64,000 nucleotides of DNA from HyVt-477 sp965224605. GTDB lineage: Bacteria; Pseudomonadota; Gammaproteobacteria; Thiotrichales; Thiotrichaceae. The notes below the pieces were generated by a model that made no database searches, was not told where the DNA came from, and saw nothing but the letters and a program-made list of their open reading frames with translations. Each line of letters begins with the position of its first letter. The first letter of the stretch is position 1. Shown here piece by piece: positions 37,535 through 45,541 of this stretch. Both the position numbers and the translations under genes were made by a program. The stretch covers positions 62,001 to 126,000 of the forward strand of contig CBDCZP010000005.1 in assembly GCA_965224605.1 (NCBI GenBank). The letters run 5' to 3'.

Positions 37535-37933
37535 CTATACCCACTGTAAAAGGGTTAAAACAAGTATCATCTGGGCTATAAACCCACCAAAGAACGAGAT
37601 TATTCTGAGTACAGGTACACGAAGTGTAAAAAGAATCACATGCGCCAAACGCGAGAAGAAATAAAGCATAGTGGCAAAACTTGTTAGTTCAGTATTCATC
37701 CCAAGAACATGAGAAATAATAACTAGCGGAGCAAAAACAACCAAATTTTCAACCGCGTTCACATGCGCTCTCATTAAACGCTCAGCCCAAGGAACCTTCG
37801 TTACGGTCTCGCCATCAGGATCCCATAGGGCGGTTAAAAAACCTTGCTCGGCAAGACGGTTAACAATATAAGGAAGCCAAAAAACAGCGGTTAATAGAAT
37901 AGATAAAATAAGCCAGTATAGTTCAGTAGTCAT
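37535..37933 (-). CDS. MAPEG family membrane protein
   Basis: The 132-residue protein has four membrane helices and the MAPEG signature RLMRAHVNAVENLVVFAPLVII in helix 2. Members of the family are membrane glutathione transferases or peroxidases. It has a strong SD (GGAAGG). With GST and SDR downstream on the same strand it forms a likely glutathione-linked detoxification cluster, possibly controlled by the divergent AraC regulator. Confidence 0.85.
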   Translation of the reverse strand: MTTELYWLILSILLTAVFWLPYIVNRLAEQGFLTALWDPDGETVTKVPWAERLMRAHVNAVENLVVFAPLVIISHVLGMNTELTSFATMLYFFSRLAHVILFTLRVPVLRIISFFGGFIAQMILVLTLLQWV

Positions 37934-37973
37934 AATAGTCCTTCCTGTTTGATTGTTTACAAGTGCGTTTTTG

Positions 37974-38091
37974 TTAAGGAAACACTGATTAAGCGATGTT
38001 TTAGCTTCGCCTAAAGTGTTTGATTACAAGCACCGTATGGCAAGCCTGAAGGCTCACTTCCAGAAAATATGACTCAATCAGAGTTTCTTAA
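37974..38091. mobile_element. MITE family B, complete copy
   Basis: This 118-bp element has inverted ends TTAAGGAAACACTGATTAAG and its imperfect complement (..CAATCAGAGTTTCTTAA). The interior has GCTTCGCCTAAAGTG and GCCTGAAGGCTCACTTCC, the same parts as the element at 23963 but in the other orientation. It sits between the MAPEG gene and the divergent AraC gene. The remaining 296 bp before the AraC start show no gene. Confidence 0.75.
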
Positions 38092-38387
38092 GAAAATAGT
38101 ATGACTATTGAGAAAGGTGATCTATGTGCAAAACAACTGCTTTATATGCTGAAACAACTTTTTGATGGAGTGGCTGAATTTAACTTGGGATCAATGTTGC
38201 CGAACAATGGTTTTTGTTGTTAGTGCGGTGAGTTAGTAGATTCAGCTAAAAGATCAGTTGTTTGGATATAGTGAAAATTCGAAAATCAACATATGGTCAC
38301 GAGATTATGGTAGTTACTAGAAGTAGGGTTAGGTGGTAAAGTGAGTTCACACTTATATTTTCATAAAACTTTTAAAAAGTCGTAACA

Positions 38388-39392
38388 ATGCTTAAAACAA
38401 CACTATCCTTTGCTGAACCCTCTAAATTTACCACTTCAGATGATCCTTTGAGTCAAGTTTTGAATTCTATGCGTATTTCTGGAAGTTTGTTGCTCAAGGA
38501 AAAATATCAGGCACCCTGGGCTGTATCAGTCCCCAATTCCAACACCTTAAATCATTTGCTTGAAACAACTAGTGTTACACGAATTGCTGCCTTTCATTGG
38601 GTCGAACGAGGTCATATTACTATTAACCTTGGGAATGGTGAAAGTGCCTTGATTGAGGCTGGAGAAATGGCCGTATGCTTCTCCGGTTTAAAACATACGT
38701 TATCTCAAGGTGAAGGTAGTAAAGTGCAGTCTTTTGAGGAGATTCTATCGAGTGGAAATATTTTCTGTCCTGATGATAGAGAACAATCGCCTTCTACTTC
38801 TCTTGTCTGTGGAGTCTTTCTTTTACATGACACCTTGCTGAATCCATTATTAGCGGCTTTGCCCGATGTTCTAAAGTTCAATGTTACAAATCCTAATGAA
38901 TATCCCAGACTTTATGGAGTGGTTAATCTAATGGTGCAGGAGCTTGAATACCAGACAGTGGGCAACAGTTTTGTGCTGAAACGATATCTAGAAATTCTTT
39001 GTGCTGAGGCCATTCGTGCCCATGTCGATAGCTTGCCTGGTCATTCTATTGGCTGGCTTTCTGCGCTTAAAGATCCGGTCATAGGGCGTGCGATAGAAAT
39101 AATTCATGCTCAACCGGGTTATAAATGGTCTGTTAAGAGTCTAGCTGAAAAGGTCACCATTTCCCCCTCGCGTTTTGCTGCGAGATTTACTGAAACCTTA
39201 GGTGAGTCACCTATGATTTATATTACTAAATGGCGTATGTATGTTGCCAGTCAAATGCTGGATGGAAACCAACACAGTATTAATCAAATTGCCAATGATG
39301 TGGGCTATGAGAGTTTGGCGGCGTTTAGCCGTGCATTTAAGCGTCACGTGGGTTTGCCCCCTGCGACTTGGCGAGCCCGCCTTCCGCATTAG
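38388..39392 (+). CDS. AraC-family regulator with cupin_6 sensor domain
   Basis: The 334-residue transcription factor has an N-terminal cupin-like domain (about 15-215; HWVERGHITINLGNGESALIEAGEM). The C-terminal AraC HTH pair includes WSVKSLAEKVTISPSRFAARFTETLGESP and INQIANDVGYESLAAFSRAFKRHVGLPPATWR. Members of this group often regulate an adjacent SDR or oxidoreductase in response to small electrophiles or alcohols. It is divergent from the MAPEG-GST-SDR group, its likely target. Confidence 0.88.
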   Translation: MLKTTLSFAEPSKFTTSDDPLSQVLNSMRISGSLLLKEKYQAPWAVSVPNSNTLNHLLETTSVTRIAAFHWVERGHITINLGNGESALIEAGEMAVCFSGLKHTLSQGEGSKVQSFEEILSSGNIFCPDDREQSPSTSLVCGVFLLHDTLLNPLLAALPDVLKFNVTNPNEYPRLYGVVNLMVQELEYQTVGNSFVLKRYLEILCAEAIRAHVDSLPGHSIGWLSALKDPVIGRAIEIIHAQPGYKWSVKSLAEKVTISPSRFAARFTETLGESPMIYITKWRMYVASQMLDGNQHSINQIANDVGYESLAAFSRAFKRHVGLPPATWRARLPH

Positions 39393-39434
39393 TAATTCGT
39401 TCTCAATAACCTATATCCATAACCTATAAAGGTT

Positions 39435-40160
39435 CTAAATCGCAATATAACGCCAACCTTTCTGCAAGTGATCTACCACAAACTCGACCGCCGAAGGTGC
39501 TACTTTGGCGCTATCAATCAACTCGATAGATTTCCCGGCTTTTTTGAACTGATAAAGTGAATTATTACAAGCCACAAAGTTTAACGCCGGGTAAAGATTT
39601 GTTAACTCTTTAATTTCATGTTGATAAGGTGATGTTTTTAAACGTAGCAAATCGACTCCTGCGGCACTGGTCACGACATAAACCTTGCCATCCGTATTGT
39701 CAAACTTCTTCGCTAGCGCCTCTGCTTTGGCTAGTATCTTTATGAATTTCTTGGGGTCAGAAGAACTAAGAAACAGTATGACTTTATTATCCTGAACAGG
39801 CACGTTTGCTAATGCAATGCCTGCATCACCTACTGGATTCGCAACATCACGAATCAGGTAACCTGCTACAAAAGTAAGTACAAAAGCCAAAAAGTAAGAA
39901 GCTACCTTAGCCAAGGGTATGCTTTTAAAATCAAAACGAGAAGGCGGTTGTTGTTTAAAATCACTCAATGGGTATGCGGTCTGCACAAGGTCTTTGATAC
40001 GATAAATATCACACATCTCGCCACGCAACTCTGAATCATTATCAAGTAATGCGAGTATTTCTTCGCGTTCAGCGGATTCTAATTGCCCATCAGCCAGTGC
40101 GTGTAGAATTTCTTCTACGTTCTGACTTTCTATTGAATGGGTATTATTCTCTTTTTTCAC
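39435..40160 (-). CDS. Membrane anti-sigma factor fused to a DsrE-like periplasmic domain
   Basis: The 241-residue protein has an acidic N-terminal anti-sigma segment (VEEILHALADGQLESAEREE, residues 15-34), a membrane helix at 84-102, and a periplasmic domain (125-241) with a DsrE-like fold: KVILFLSSSDPKKFIKILAKAEAL and FVACNNSLYQF with one conserved Cys (C198). The start is GTG, overlapping the sigma factor stop as GTGA, with SD GGAGA upstream, so it is translationally coupled. The inferred role is to hold the ECF sigma factor inactive until the DsrE-like domain senses a sulfur species or partner. I know of no named family with this fusion. Confidence 0.8.
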   Translation of the reverse strand: MKKENNTHSIESQNVEEILHALADGQLESAEREEILALLDNDSELRGEMCDIYRIKDLVQTAYPLSDFKQQPPSRFDFKSIPLAKVASYFLAFVLTFVAGYLIRDVANPVGDAGIALANVPVQDNKVILFLSSSDPKKFIKILAKAEALAKKFDNTDGKVYVVTSAAGVDLLRLKTSPYQHEIKELTNLYPALNFVACNNSLYQFKKAGKSIELIDSAKVAPSAVEFVVDHLQKGWRYIAI

Positions 40161-40714
40161 TTAACTCTCCTTAAATGGTTATGCGAAGGGTTTTCTACAC
40201 CATACGACCCTTGTTTTTGCATACCGATTAAGTATTTTTTCAATAAAGCTCTAGCCCGACTTAGCCGACTCATCACCGTCCCCATGGGAATGTCTAGAAT
40301 AACAGCAACCTGAGTGTAACTGCAATTCTCCAAGTCAACCAATGTTACCACCTGTCTCTGTGTCAAAGGCAACATCTCTACCCCATTCCTTACCCGCTCA
40401 ATAACCTGTTGTTCGTTATACTTTTTATCTGGAGATTGCTCATTAATCAAATTCACATCATCAATGTCTATCGACGGTTTGTTAGTGCGTAAATACCCCA
40501 TCCAGCAATTGTGAAGAATCCTGAACAACCAGGCATCTACATGTGAAAAATCATTAAGCTGGCTTTGTTTGACCAACGCCTTGTTTAAAGTCTCTTGTAC
40601 CAGATCATCCGCCAACATGGCATCACCACACCAGGAAAAGGCTAGTCGATACAAGCGAGGTCTTCGCTCGGCCAACTGTTTATCAATGTTTCCTGTTCGA
40701 AAAAAATTCAACAT
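40157..40714 (-). CDS. ECF-type RNA polymerase sigma factor
   Basis: The 185-residue sigma-70 family protein has region 2 (LYRLAFSWCGDAMLADDLVQ, HVDAWLFRILHNCW) and region 4 (LPLTQRQVVTLVDLENCSY, GTVMSRLSRARALLKKYL). A very strong SD (GGAGGATG) precedes the ATG. It is followed by its membrane anti-sigma factor. The divergent DsrE-porin genes are probable targets. ECF factors are usually released by proteolysis or conformational change of the anti-sigma factor. Confidence 0.93.
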   Translation of the reverse strand: MLNFFRTGNIDKQLAERRPRLYRLAFSWCGDAMLADDLVQETLNKALVKQSQLNDFSHVDAWLFRILHNCWMGYLRTNKPSIDIDDVNLINEQSPDKKYNEQQVIERVRNGVEMLPLTQRQVVTLVDLENCSYTQVAVILDIPMGTVMSRLSRARALLKKYLIGMQKQGSYGVENPSHNHLRRVK

Positions 40715-40943
40715 TTACATCCTCCGTATATAACGATGCGTGGTGGATAAAATTTATTCCAAAAAAAGGGGAATATTTTTTTGAGCTAACGCATCAACCC
40801 TGCAAGAACTTATTTAAAGCCAAGAGCTATTTATTAATAATTTTTAATTTATTAGGACTAGGGAATACATAATTACCAATAAAGATTCAATACGGCTCTG
40901 TTACGGATAAAGATTCGGTTTAGCCACTTTTAGGAGAAATAAC
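40715..40943. promoter_or_regulatory. Divergent promoter region, ECF sigma factor / DsrE-like gene
   Basis: This 229-bp region serves both directions. ATAAAGATTC occurs as a direct repeat at 40879 and 40907 (28 bp apart), close to the plus-strand gene, where an ECF-type promoter or operator may lie. An AT-rich stretch spans 40810-40870. Confidence 0.45.
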
Positions 40944-41381
40944 ATGCAAAAAATTAAACAACTACTTATTCCTTTCACTTTTCTGTTACTGATATTAGGT
41001 GCTTACACACTGCAAGCCGATAACGACTTTGCAGAGAAGCATGTGGTATTGCAAATCAGCGATGCCAGTCGCCAAAACCTTGTGCTTAACGTTGCCAATA
41101 ATCTTCAGAATCATTATGGCCCTGACAAGGTTGCGATTGAAATCGTTGCCTTCGGCCCAGGGCTTAAGTCCATCTTCGCTAAAAATGAAGTAACTTCACC
41201 GCGAGTTTCTAGCCTTGCAGCCAATGGCGTTAAATTTAGTGCCTGTATGAATACCATTGCAGCCATCAAAAGAAAAACAGGAAAAGAACCCATTATCCAT
41301 AAAGATGCTGGAAAAGTACCCGCTGGTGTCGTCCGTATCATGGATCTGGTAGACAAAGGTTACACACTGATCAAACCTTAA
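40944..41381 (+). CDS. Periplasmic DsrE-like protein
   Basis: The 145-residue protein has a signal peptide (about 1-25, ending LQAD). The single mature domain resembles the DsrE/F family: HVVLQISDASRQNLVLNVANNL, AIEIVAFGPGLKSIF and VKFSACMNTIAAI with one conserved Cys (C101), the position used for persulfide binding in the family. It should carry or sense sulfane sulfur in the periplasm. SD AGGAG is 8 bp upstream. It is divergent from the ECF operon and 40 bp upstream of the porin gene. Confidence 0.82.
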   Translation: MQKIKQLLIPFTFLLLILGAYTLQADNDFAEKHVVLQISDASRQNLVLNVANNLQNHYGPDKVAIEIVAFGPGLKSIFAKNEVTSPRVSSLAANGVKFSACMNTIAAIKRKTGKEPIIHKDAGKVPAGVVRIMDLVDKGYTLIKP

Positions 41382-41421
41382 TTCTCTTCATTCATCATTG
41401 ACACCATTAGGAGGATATTCA

Positions 41422-42741
41422 ATGAACACGAAACTAACTACTGCCATTGGCGGTTCGCTACTGATGATCTTTGGTAGCCAGACACTAGCCGTTGACTGGC
41501 CATCTTTACAAGGCCTGGAAGGAAAGAAAAAAGAAAAAGCCATGCGTATCTGGGGCTTTTTAGAACCCGAATATGCCCGTACTGACGGAACTGATCTTCA
41601 AGCCGGCCCCTGGGCAGGACAAGAAGCAGTGTTTAACCAGATTGGTCCGGACAATACCACTAGCGATACCTTTGATATTCGTCGTGCCCGTGTGGGAATA
41701 CGTGGTCAATTTGATTTCAACAGGGTCAACTATTTTTTCTTGTCAGAGTTCGGTAACAACGGCATTACCCGCAAAGATGGTGCACAACTGACAGATGCCA
41801 GTGTAACGCTCAATTACATTCCGGGTGCACATATCCGTATCGGCCAGTTTAAAACCCCACAAGGCAATGAAGCCCAAAAGGCGATACATACCTTTGACTG
41901 GAATAACTTCACCAATGCAGCCAATCAGTTACTACTGGAACGCTTTACCGAAGAAGACGGTTCACGCCCTGGCTTTGCTAATGGTCTCAATGGCCCTATT
42001 GGAGCGTTTCGTGACATTGGTATTCAAGCTCACAACACCTTCAAGAGAGGAGATCGGGAATTGACCTATGCCGTCATGCTAGGTAATGGTAACGGTATCA
42101 ACCGTAGCGATAATGATGATAACAAAGAACTCTATCTGCTGCTTTCAACCGAAAAAGTCTTCGGTGGACGTGGCCCTCGTCGCCAAGGCTTCAAAACCTA
42201 TGCCTGGTATATTGATGGAAAGCGTACGCTCAACTTCGCCAATGGTGTTGCCGGAGAACAAGAATTCGACCGCACTCGCTGGGGCTTAGGTACGACTTAC
42301 CGGAAGGGAAAATATCGTGTTGCTGCCGAATATGTCAAAGCTGAAGGCATGATATTTAATGGTTCTGACGGGGGTGCAATACCTGGCGCTGTCGCAACAG
42401 TTGGGCCCAATGCTGGAGCCGTATCTTCACTGAATTATCTAACTGATAATGAAGCTGATGGCTGGCATCTTGATGTAGGTTACAAGGTTTTGCCCAAACT
42501 AGAATTAGCCATACGCTATGACGAACTGAATCGAGGCACAGAAGGAGCCGCTGGTAATGAGCGACACTTTGAAACACTGGGGCTTAGTGCGCAGTACTTT
42601 TTTAGCCCAAGAACCCGTGTCATTGCTAATTATGACTTCCGGGATGCTGATGCACCAGGCTTACCTAGTGGTGCGGTTCCCAATCAAATACTGGACGGTT
42701 TAGATGACAAGTTAACTTTACAAGTACTTCACGTTTTTTAA
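41422..42741 (+). CDS. Phosphate-selective porin O/P family outer-membrane protein
   Basis: This 439-residue protein has a signal peptide (ending QTLAVDW) and a barrel of the OprO/OprP type: RVGIRGQFDFNRVNYFFLSEFG, IRIGQFKTPQGNEA and the C-terminal strand TLQVLHVF ending in Phe. It should admit anions; the natural substrate is unclear and could be thiosulfate or another oxyanion given the neighbours. SD AGGAGG precedes ATG 41422. A strong terminator follows at 42776. Confidence 0.85.
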   Translation: MNTKLTTAIGGSLLMIFGSQTLAVDWPSLQGLEGKKKEKAMRIWGFLEPEYARTDGTDLQAGPWAGQEAVFNQIGPDNTTSDTFDIRRARVGIRGQFDFNRVNYFFLSEFGNNGITRKDGAQLTDASVTLNYIPGAHIRIGQFKTPQGNEAQKAIHTFDWNNFTNAANQLLLERFTEEDGSRPGFANGLNGPIGAFRDIGIQAHNTFKRGDRELTYAVMLGNGNGINRSDNDDNKELYLLLSTEKVFGGRGPRRQGFKTYAWYIDGKRTLNFANGVAGEQEFDRTRWGLGTTYRKGKYRVAAEYVKAEGMIFNGSDGGAIPGAVATVGPNAGAVSSLNYLTDNEADGWHLDVGYKVLPKLELAIRYDELNRGTEGAAGNERHFETLGLSAQYFFSPRTRVIANYDFRDADAPGLPSGAVPNQILDGLDDKLTLQVLHVF

Positions 42742-42775
42742 ACTATACTCATTACAAAAGCTAACCAGCAGTATC

Positions 42776-42827
42776 GGAGCCAATCCTCTTTATAACCTCC
42801 AAGTATAAGGGGATCGGCTCCATTTTT
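42776..42827 (+). terminator. Intrinsic terminator after the O/P porin
   Basis: GGAGCC..ATCC pairs with GGAT.GGCTCC across an extended stem including CTTATA/TATAAG, followed by ATTTTTA. It ends the DsrE-porin transcript and separates it from the second DsrE-like gene, which starts 26 bp further on. Confidence 0.8.
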
Positions 42828-42852
42828 ATGCACTGATAACTTCGAGAAAAAT

Positions 42853-43362
42853 ATGACAAACCTTAAACTCCTGCTTGTATTTTTTACTACCCACATGATC
42901 TTAAGTTTACCTGTTCTAGCTGATAAAACACCTTCAGCACTCTCCACAGCCTCAACACATTGGGGTGGAGCAACACTGACAGCTACCCAATTTAAACCCC
43001 AAAAAGTAGTCTATGACATTCACGTAGAAACCGTTAAAGAGTTAACCAGCGCCTTAGATAGAGCTAGTTATCTCAGTAAAATAACAGGAGCCGATCCTTT
43101 TGAACAATCCATTGTATTAGTCCTGCATGGGCATGAAATTAATTTCTTTGCACACAAAAATTATGAGCAACACAAAGACTTAATGAAACGTGCGCAAAGC
43201 CTGGTTGAAAGTGAAACATTAAAAATAAAGATGTGTAAAATAGCCGCCGAAGGTCAGGGCTATCAACCCAAAGACATCCACGGTTTTGTTGAAATGGTAC
43301 CGATGGGAGATGCTGAAATTATTCGACTGCAATTTGAGGAAGGTCATGCGTATATGCAATAA
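42853..43362 (+). CDS. Second periplasmic DsrE-like protein
   Basis: This 169-residue protein has a signal peptide (ending PVLAD). Its DsrE-like domain contains KVVYDIHVETVKELTSALDRA, SIVLVLHGHEINFFAHKNY and LKIKMCKIAAEGQGY with one conserved Cys (C128). It resembles the product of 40944-41381 but is longer and clearly divergent. It overlaps the metallohydrolase gene by 17 bp, implying joint function. Confidence 0.78.
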   Translation: MTNLKLLLVFFTTHMILSLPVLADKTPSALSTASTHWGGATLTATQFKPQKVVYDIHVETVKELTSALDRASYLSKITGADPFEQSIVLVLHGHEINFFAHKNYEQHKDLMKRAQSLVESETLKIKMCKIAAEGQGYQPKDIHGFVEMVPMGDAEIIRLQFEEGHAYMQ

Positions 43363-44365
43363 CATTCACAGGTTAGGTTTCACGGCTTTACTGTTGATTA
43401 GTCTGCTTGTTTCCATGTTAGGAATTACTGTTACTACGGCAAAGACTGTAGATAAGGTTGTAGAAAAAAAACTACCCTACCCCCCTACTTCGGTTGAGAT
43501 GAAAGTAGAAAAAATTTCAGAACATGTTTATTTCGTCGGCGGTGAGGCTGGAATGGCAACCGATAATGAAGGCTTCATTTCCAACTCCGGTTTTGTAGTC
43601 ACCCCTGAAGGAGTCGTTGTCTTTGATGCACTGGGGTCTCCCTCTTTAGGACACAAACTCATCCACAAGATACGAGAAACCACTAAACAACCCATTAAAA
43701 AACTCGTTATCAGCCACTATCATGCGGATCACATTTACGGCATCCAAGCCTTTGAAGAATTGGGTGTCGAGATTATTGCACCACTGGGGGCGCAAGAATA
43801 CATCAATTCCGACGCTGCAAAAGAACGCCTTGAAGAACGCCAGTTTTCTCTTGATCCCTGGGTCAATGACAATACCCATCTGGTCTTGCCGGATATCACG
43901 GTATCCAAATCAACTACTTTTACTTTAGGCGATATTAATTTTGTCATCAATTTCATGGGGAAAGCCCATTCTGCGGGCGACCTAACCCTGCTCGTAAAAA
44001 ATGACAAAGTGCTTTTTTCAGGAGATATTATCTTTGAAGGGCGTGTGCCTTTCGTAGGTAGCTCAGACTCAAAGAATTGGTTAAACACATTAACCCATCT
44101 TGAAACCAGCGGCTTATCTGCTCTTATTCCCGGACATGGTCCCGCATCCACAAAACCTGCTGAAACCATTGCGTTAACCAGAAAATATCTGGCCTATTTA
44201 CGTGAAACCATGGGGGCTGCCGTAGATGACTTCACCGCCTTTGATGAAGTCTATGCGGAAACAGACTGGTCTGCCTTTAAAGACCTACCGGCTTTTGAGG
44301 AAGCTAATCGTACCAATGCTTATCAGGTATATTTGTCGATGGAAGCTGAGTTGTTGCAGGAATAG
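43346..44365 (+). CDS. Secreted MBL-fold metallohydrolase (SoxH / quinoprotein-relay like)
   Basis: The 339-residue enzyme has an N-terminal hydrophobic segment (10-30) as signal or anchor and a complete dinuclear zinc site: HYHADH (H124, H126, D128, H129), H208 in GKAHSAGD, D227 in FSGD and H264 in PGHG. The closest relatives I recall are the SoxH-like metallohydrolases found with sulfur-oxidation genes. It may act on persulfides or thioesters. The start is ATG 43346 with SD GAGGAAGG; a longer in-frame start lies inside the previous gene. Confidence 0.85.
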   Translation: MRICNNIHRLGFTALLLISLLVSMLGITVTTAKTVDKVVEKKLPYPPTSVEMKVEKISEHVYFVGGEAGMATDNEGFISNSGFVVTPEGVVVFDALGSPSLGHKLIHKIRETTKQPIKKLVISHYHADHIYGIQAFEELGVEIIAPLGAQEYINSDAAKERLEERQFSLDPWVNDNTHLVLPDITVSKSTTFTLGDINFVINFMGKAHSAGDLTLLVKNDKVLFSGDIIFEGRVPFVGSSDSKNWLNTLTHLETSGLSALIPGHGPASTKPAETIALTRKYLAYLRETMGAAVDDFTAFDEVYAETDWSAFKDLPAFEEANRTNAYQVYLSMEAELLQE

Positions 44366-44368
44366 TCT

Positions 44369-44406
44369 CCCTCTCGCACCCAAGCCGGAGCTTGGGTGCG
44401 AGAGGG
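44369..44406. terminator. Bidirectional hairpin between MBL and porin genes
   Basis: A 17-bp perfect stem (CCCTCTCGCACCCAAGC and its complement) with CGGA loop lies between two convergent genes, 3 bp after the MBL stop. There is no T-tract, so it may act as a Rho-assisted or bidirectional stop. Confidence 0.7.
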
Positions 44407-44418
44407 AATGTGTGAAAA

Positions 44419-45447
44419 TTAGAATTTGTGGCGTATGCCTATTGATATACCGTCCACTTTTGCATTCCCACCCGCAGTGAATCTTTCATCATGACCTGCT
44501 CCACCGATGCCACCGAGGTTTTCGGTTCTGGCATATTGGGCGTAAATCTGTGTTTTTTTGCCTAGTGAATGGTCATAGCCAATAGCTAGTAGCTCACCAT
44601 CTTCGCCTGTTTGATCACGGGTGTAGTATTGGGCTTTGATTAACCCTGATGCTGATATTTTATGTGAACCACCCATTCCATAGACTGATGCTTCTCCAAG
44701 CTGGCCATTATCTTCATCCTGATAAAAACCTACCAGTTTAGTATCACCAAATTCGTAGGTTCCCATAAGACGAAAGGCTTCTTCATCTTCACTTGTATCT
44801 CTTGTGCGAACCTCGTAACCAGCACCTATGGTTAGTTTGTTGTTTTCATAAATACCGTTGATACTTAAAGAGTTGTTTTCATTGCTATTGCCATTACTGT
44901 CATCATCACGATCAATGACATAGGTTCCGAGTACTTTTAAGCCTTCAACATAAGGCAATTGATAACCAATTATATTGTTGTGGCGGGCATCCCAATTGAT
45001 ATCCCGCCTAGTAATATTACGATTTTGACCGAGTTGTGATCGCCAAAACAGATCAGCTTTACGACCTATTATTTTTAACGGCGTATCGAATCGACCCATA
45101 AATACGGTACCTAGTCTTCCGGATAGACCCACTATTTGATTGCGATCAGTCAGGATGTTATTTGCACTAGTCTGAGTACTAGCATTCTGCGGGATAAATT
45201 GGGTATTGTCTCCGCCGCCCGTATCCATCTCCCATTCAGCCTGAAAGATGGCTCTAAGATCATCGTTTAAATCGGTGCTACCTTTAATGCCGATTCGCGA
45301 TGAATTGCTGGAAAGGGTGGTGTCTTTGCTAGAATTGGCACTCTTAATAATATCTAGTGAACCATGAAATTGTCCATATAAGATGGTATCTGCATAAACC
45401 GATGATCCGAATGTAATCAGAATTGCCGAAGCCAGCACTGTTTTCAT
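44419..45447 (-). CDS. Gram-negative porin (general diffusion type)
   Basis: The 342-residue outer-membrane protein has a signal peptide (ending SSVYADT) and typical porin_4/OmpC-like strands: ILYGQFHGSLDI, RIGIKGSTDLNDDLRAIFQAEWE, VGLSGRLGTVFMGRFDTPLK and the C-terminal GISIGIRHKF ending in Phe. It should be a trimeric diffusion channel. It is convergent with the metallohydrolase gene and 94 bp downstream of tolC. Confidence 0.88.
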   Translation of the reverse strand: MKTVLASAILITFGSSVYADTILYGQFHGSLDIIKSANSSKDTTLSSNSSRIGIKGSTDLNDDLRAIFQAEWEMDTGGGDNTQFIPQNASTQTSANNILTDRNQIVGLSGRLGTVFMGRFDTPLKIIGRKADLFWRSQLGQNRNITRRDINWDARHNNIIGYQLPYVEGLKVLGTYVIDRDDDSNGNSNENNSLSINGIYENNKLTIGAGYEVRTRDTSEDEEAFRLMGTYEFGDTKLVGFYQDEDNGQLGEASVYGMGGSHKISASGLIKAQYYTRDQTGEDGELLAIGYDHSLGKKTQIYAQYARTENLGGIGGAGHDERFTAGGNAKVDGISIGIRHKF

Positions 45448-45541
45448 GTAGTTTGTTCCTTTAATGCTATATCAACCTGTGTCAACCCTGACATCAACTC
45501 TATGCTGGCGCGTTTCGTGCGCGCTTTATTTGTCAGCACTA

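Noticed and set aside
44369..44406. Classical Rho-independent terminator
   Set aside because: The stem is perfect but there is no T-run on either strand, so it is listed only as a hairpin with terminator-like placement.
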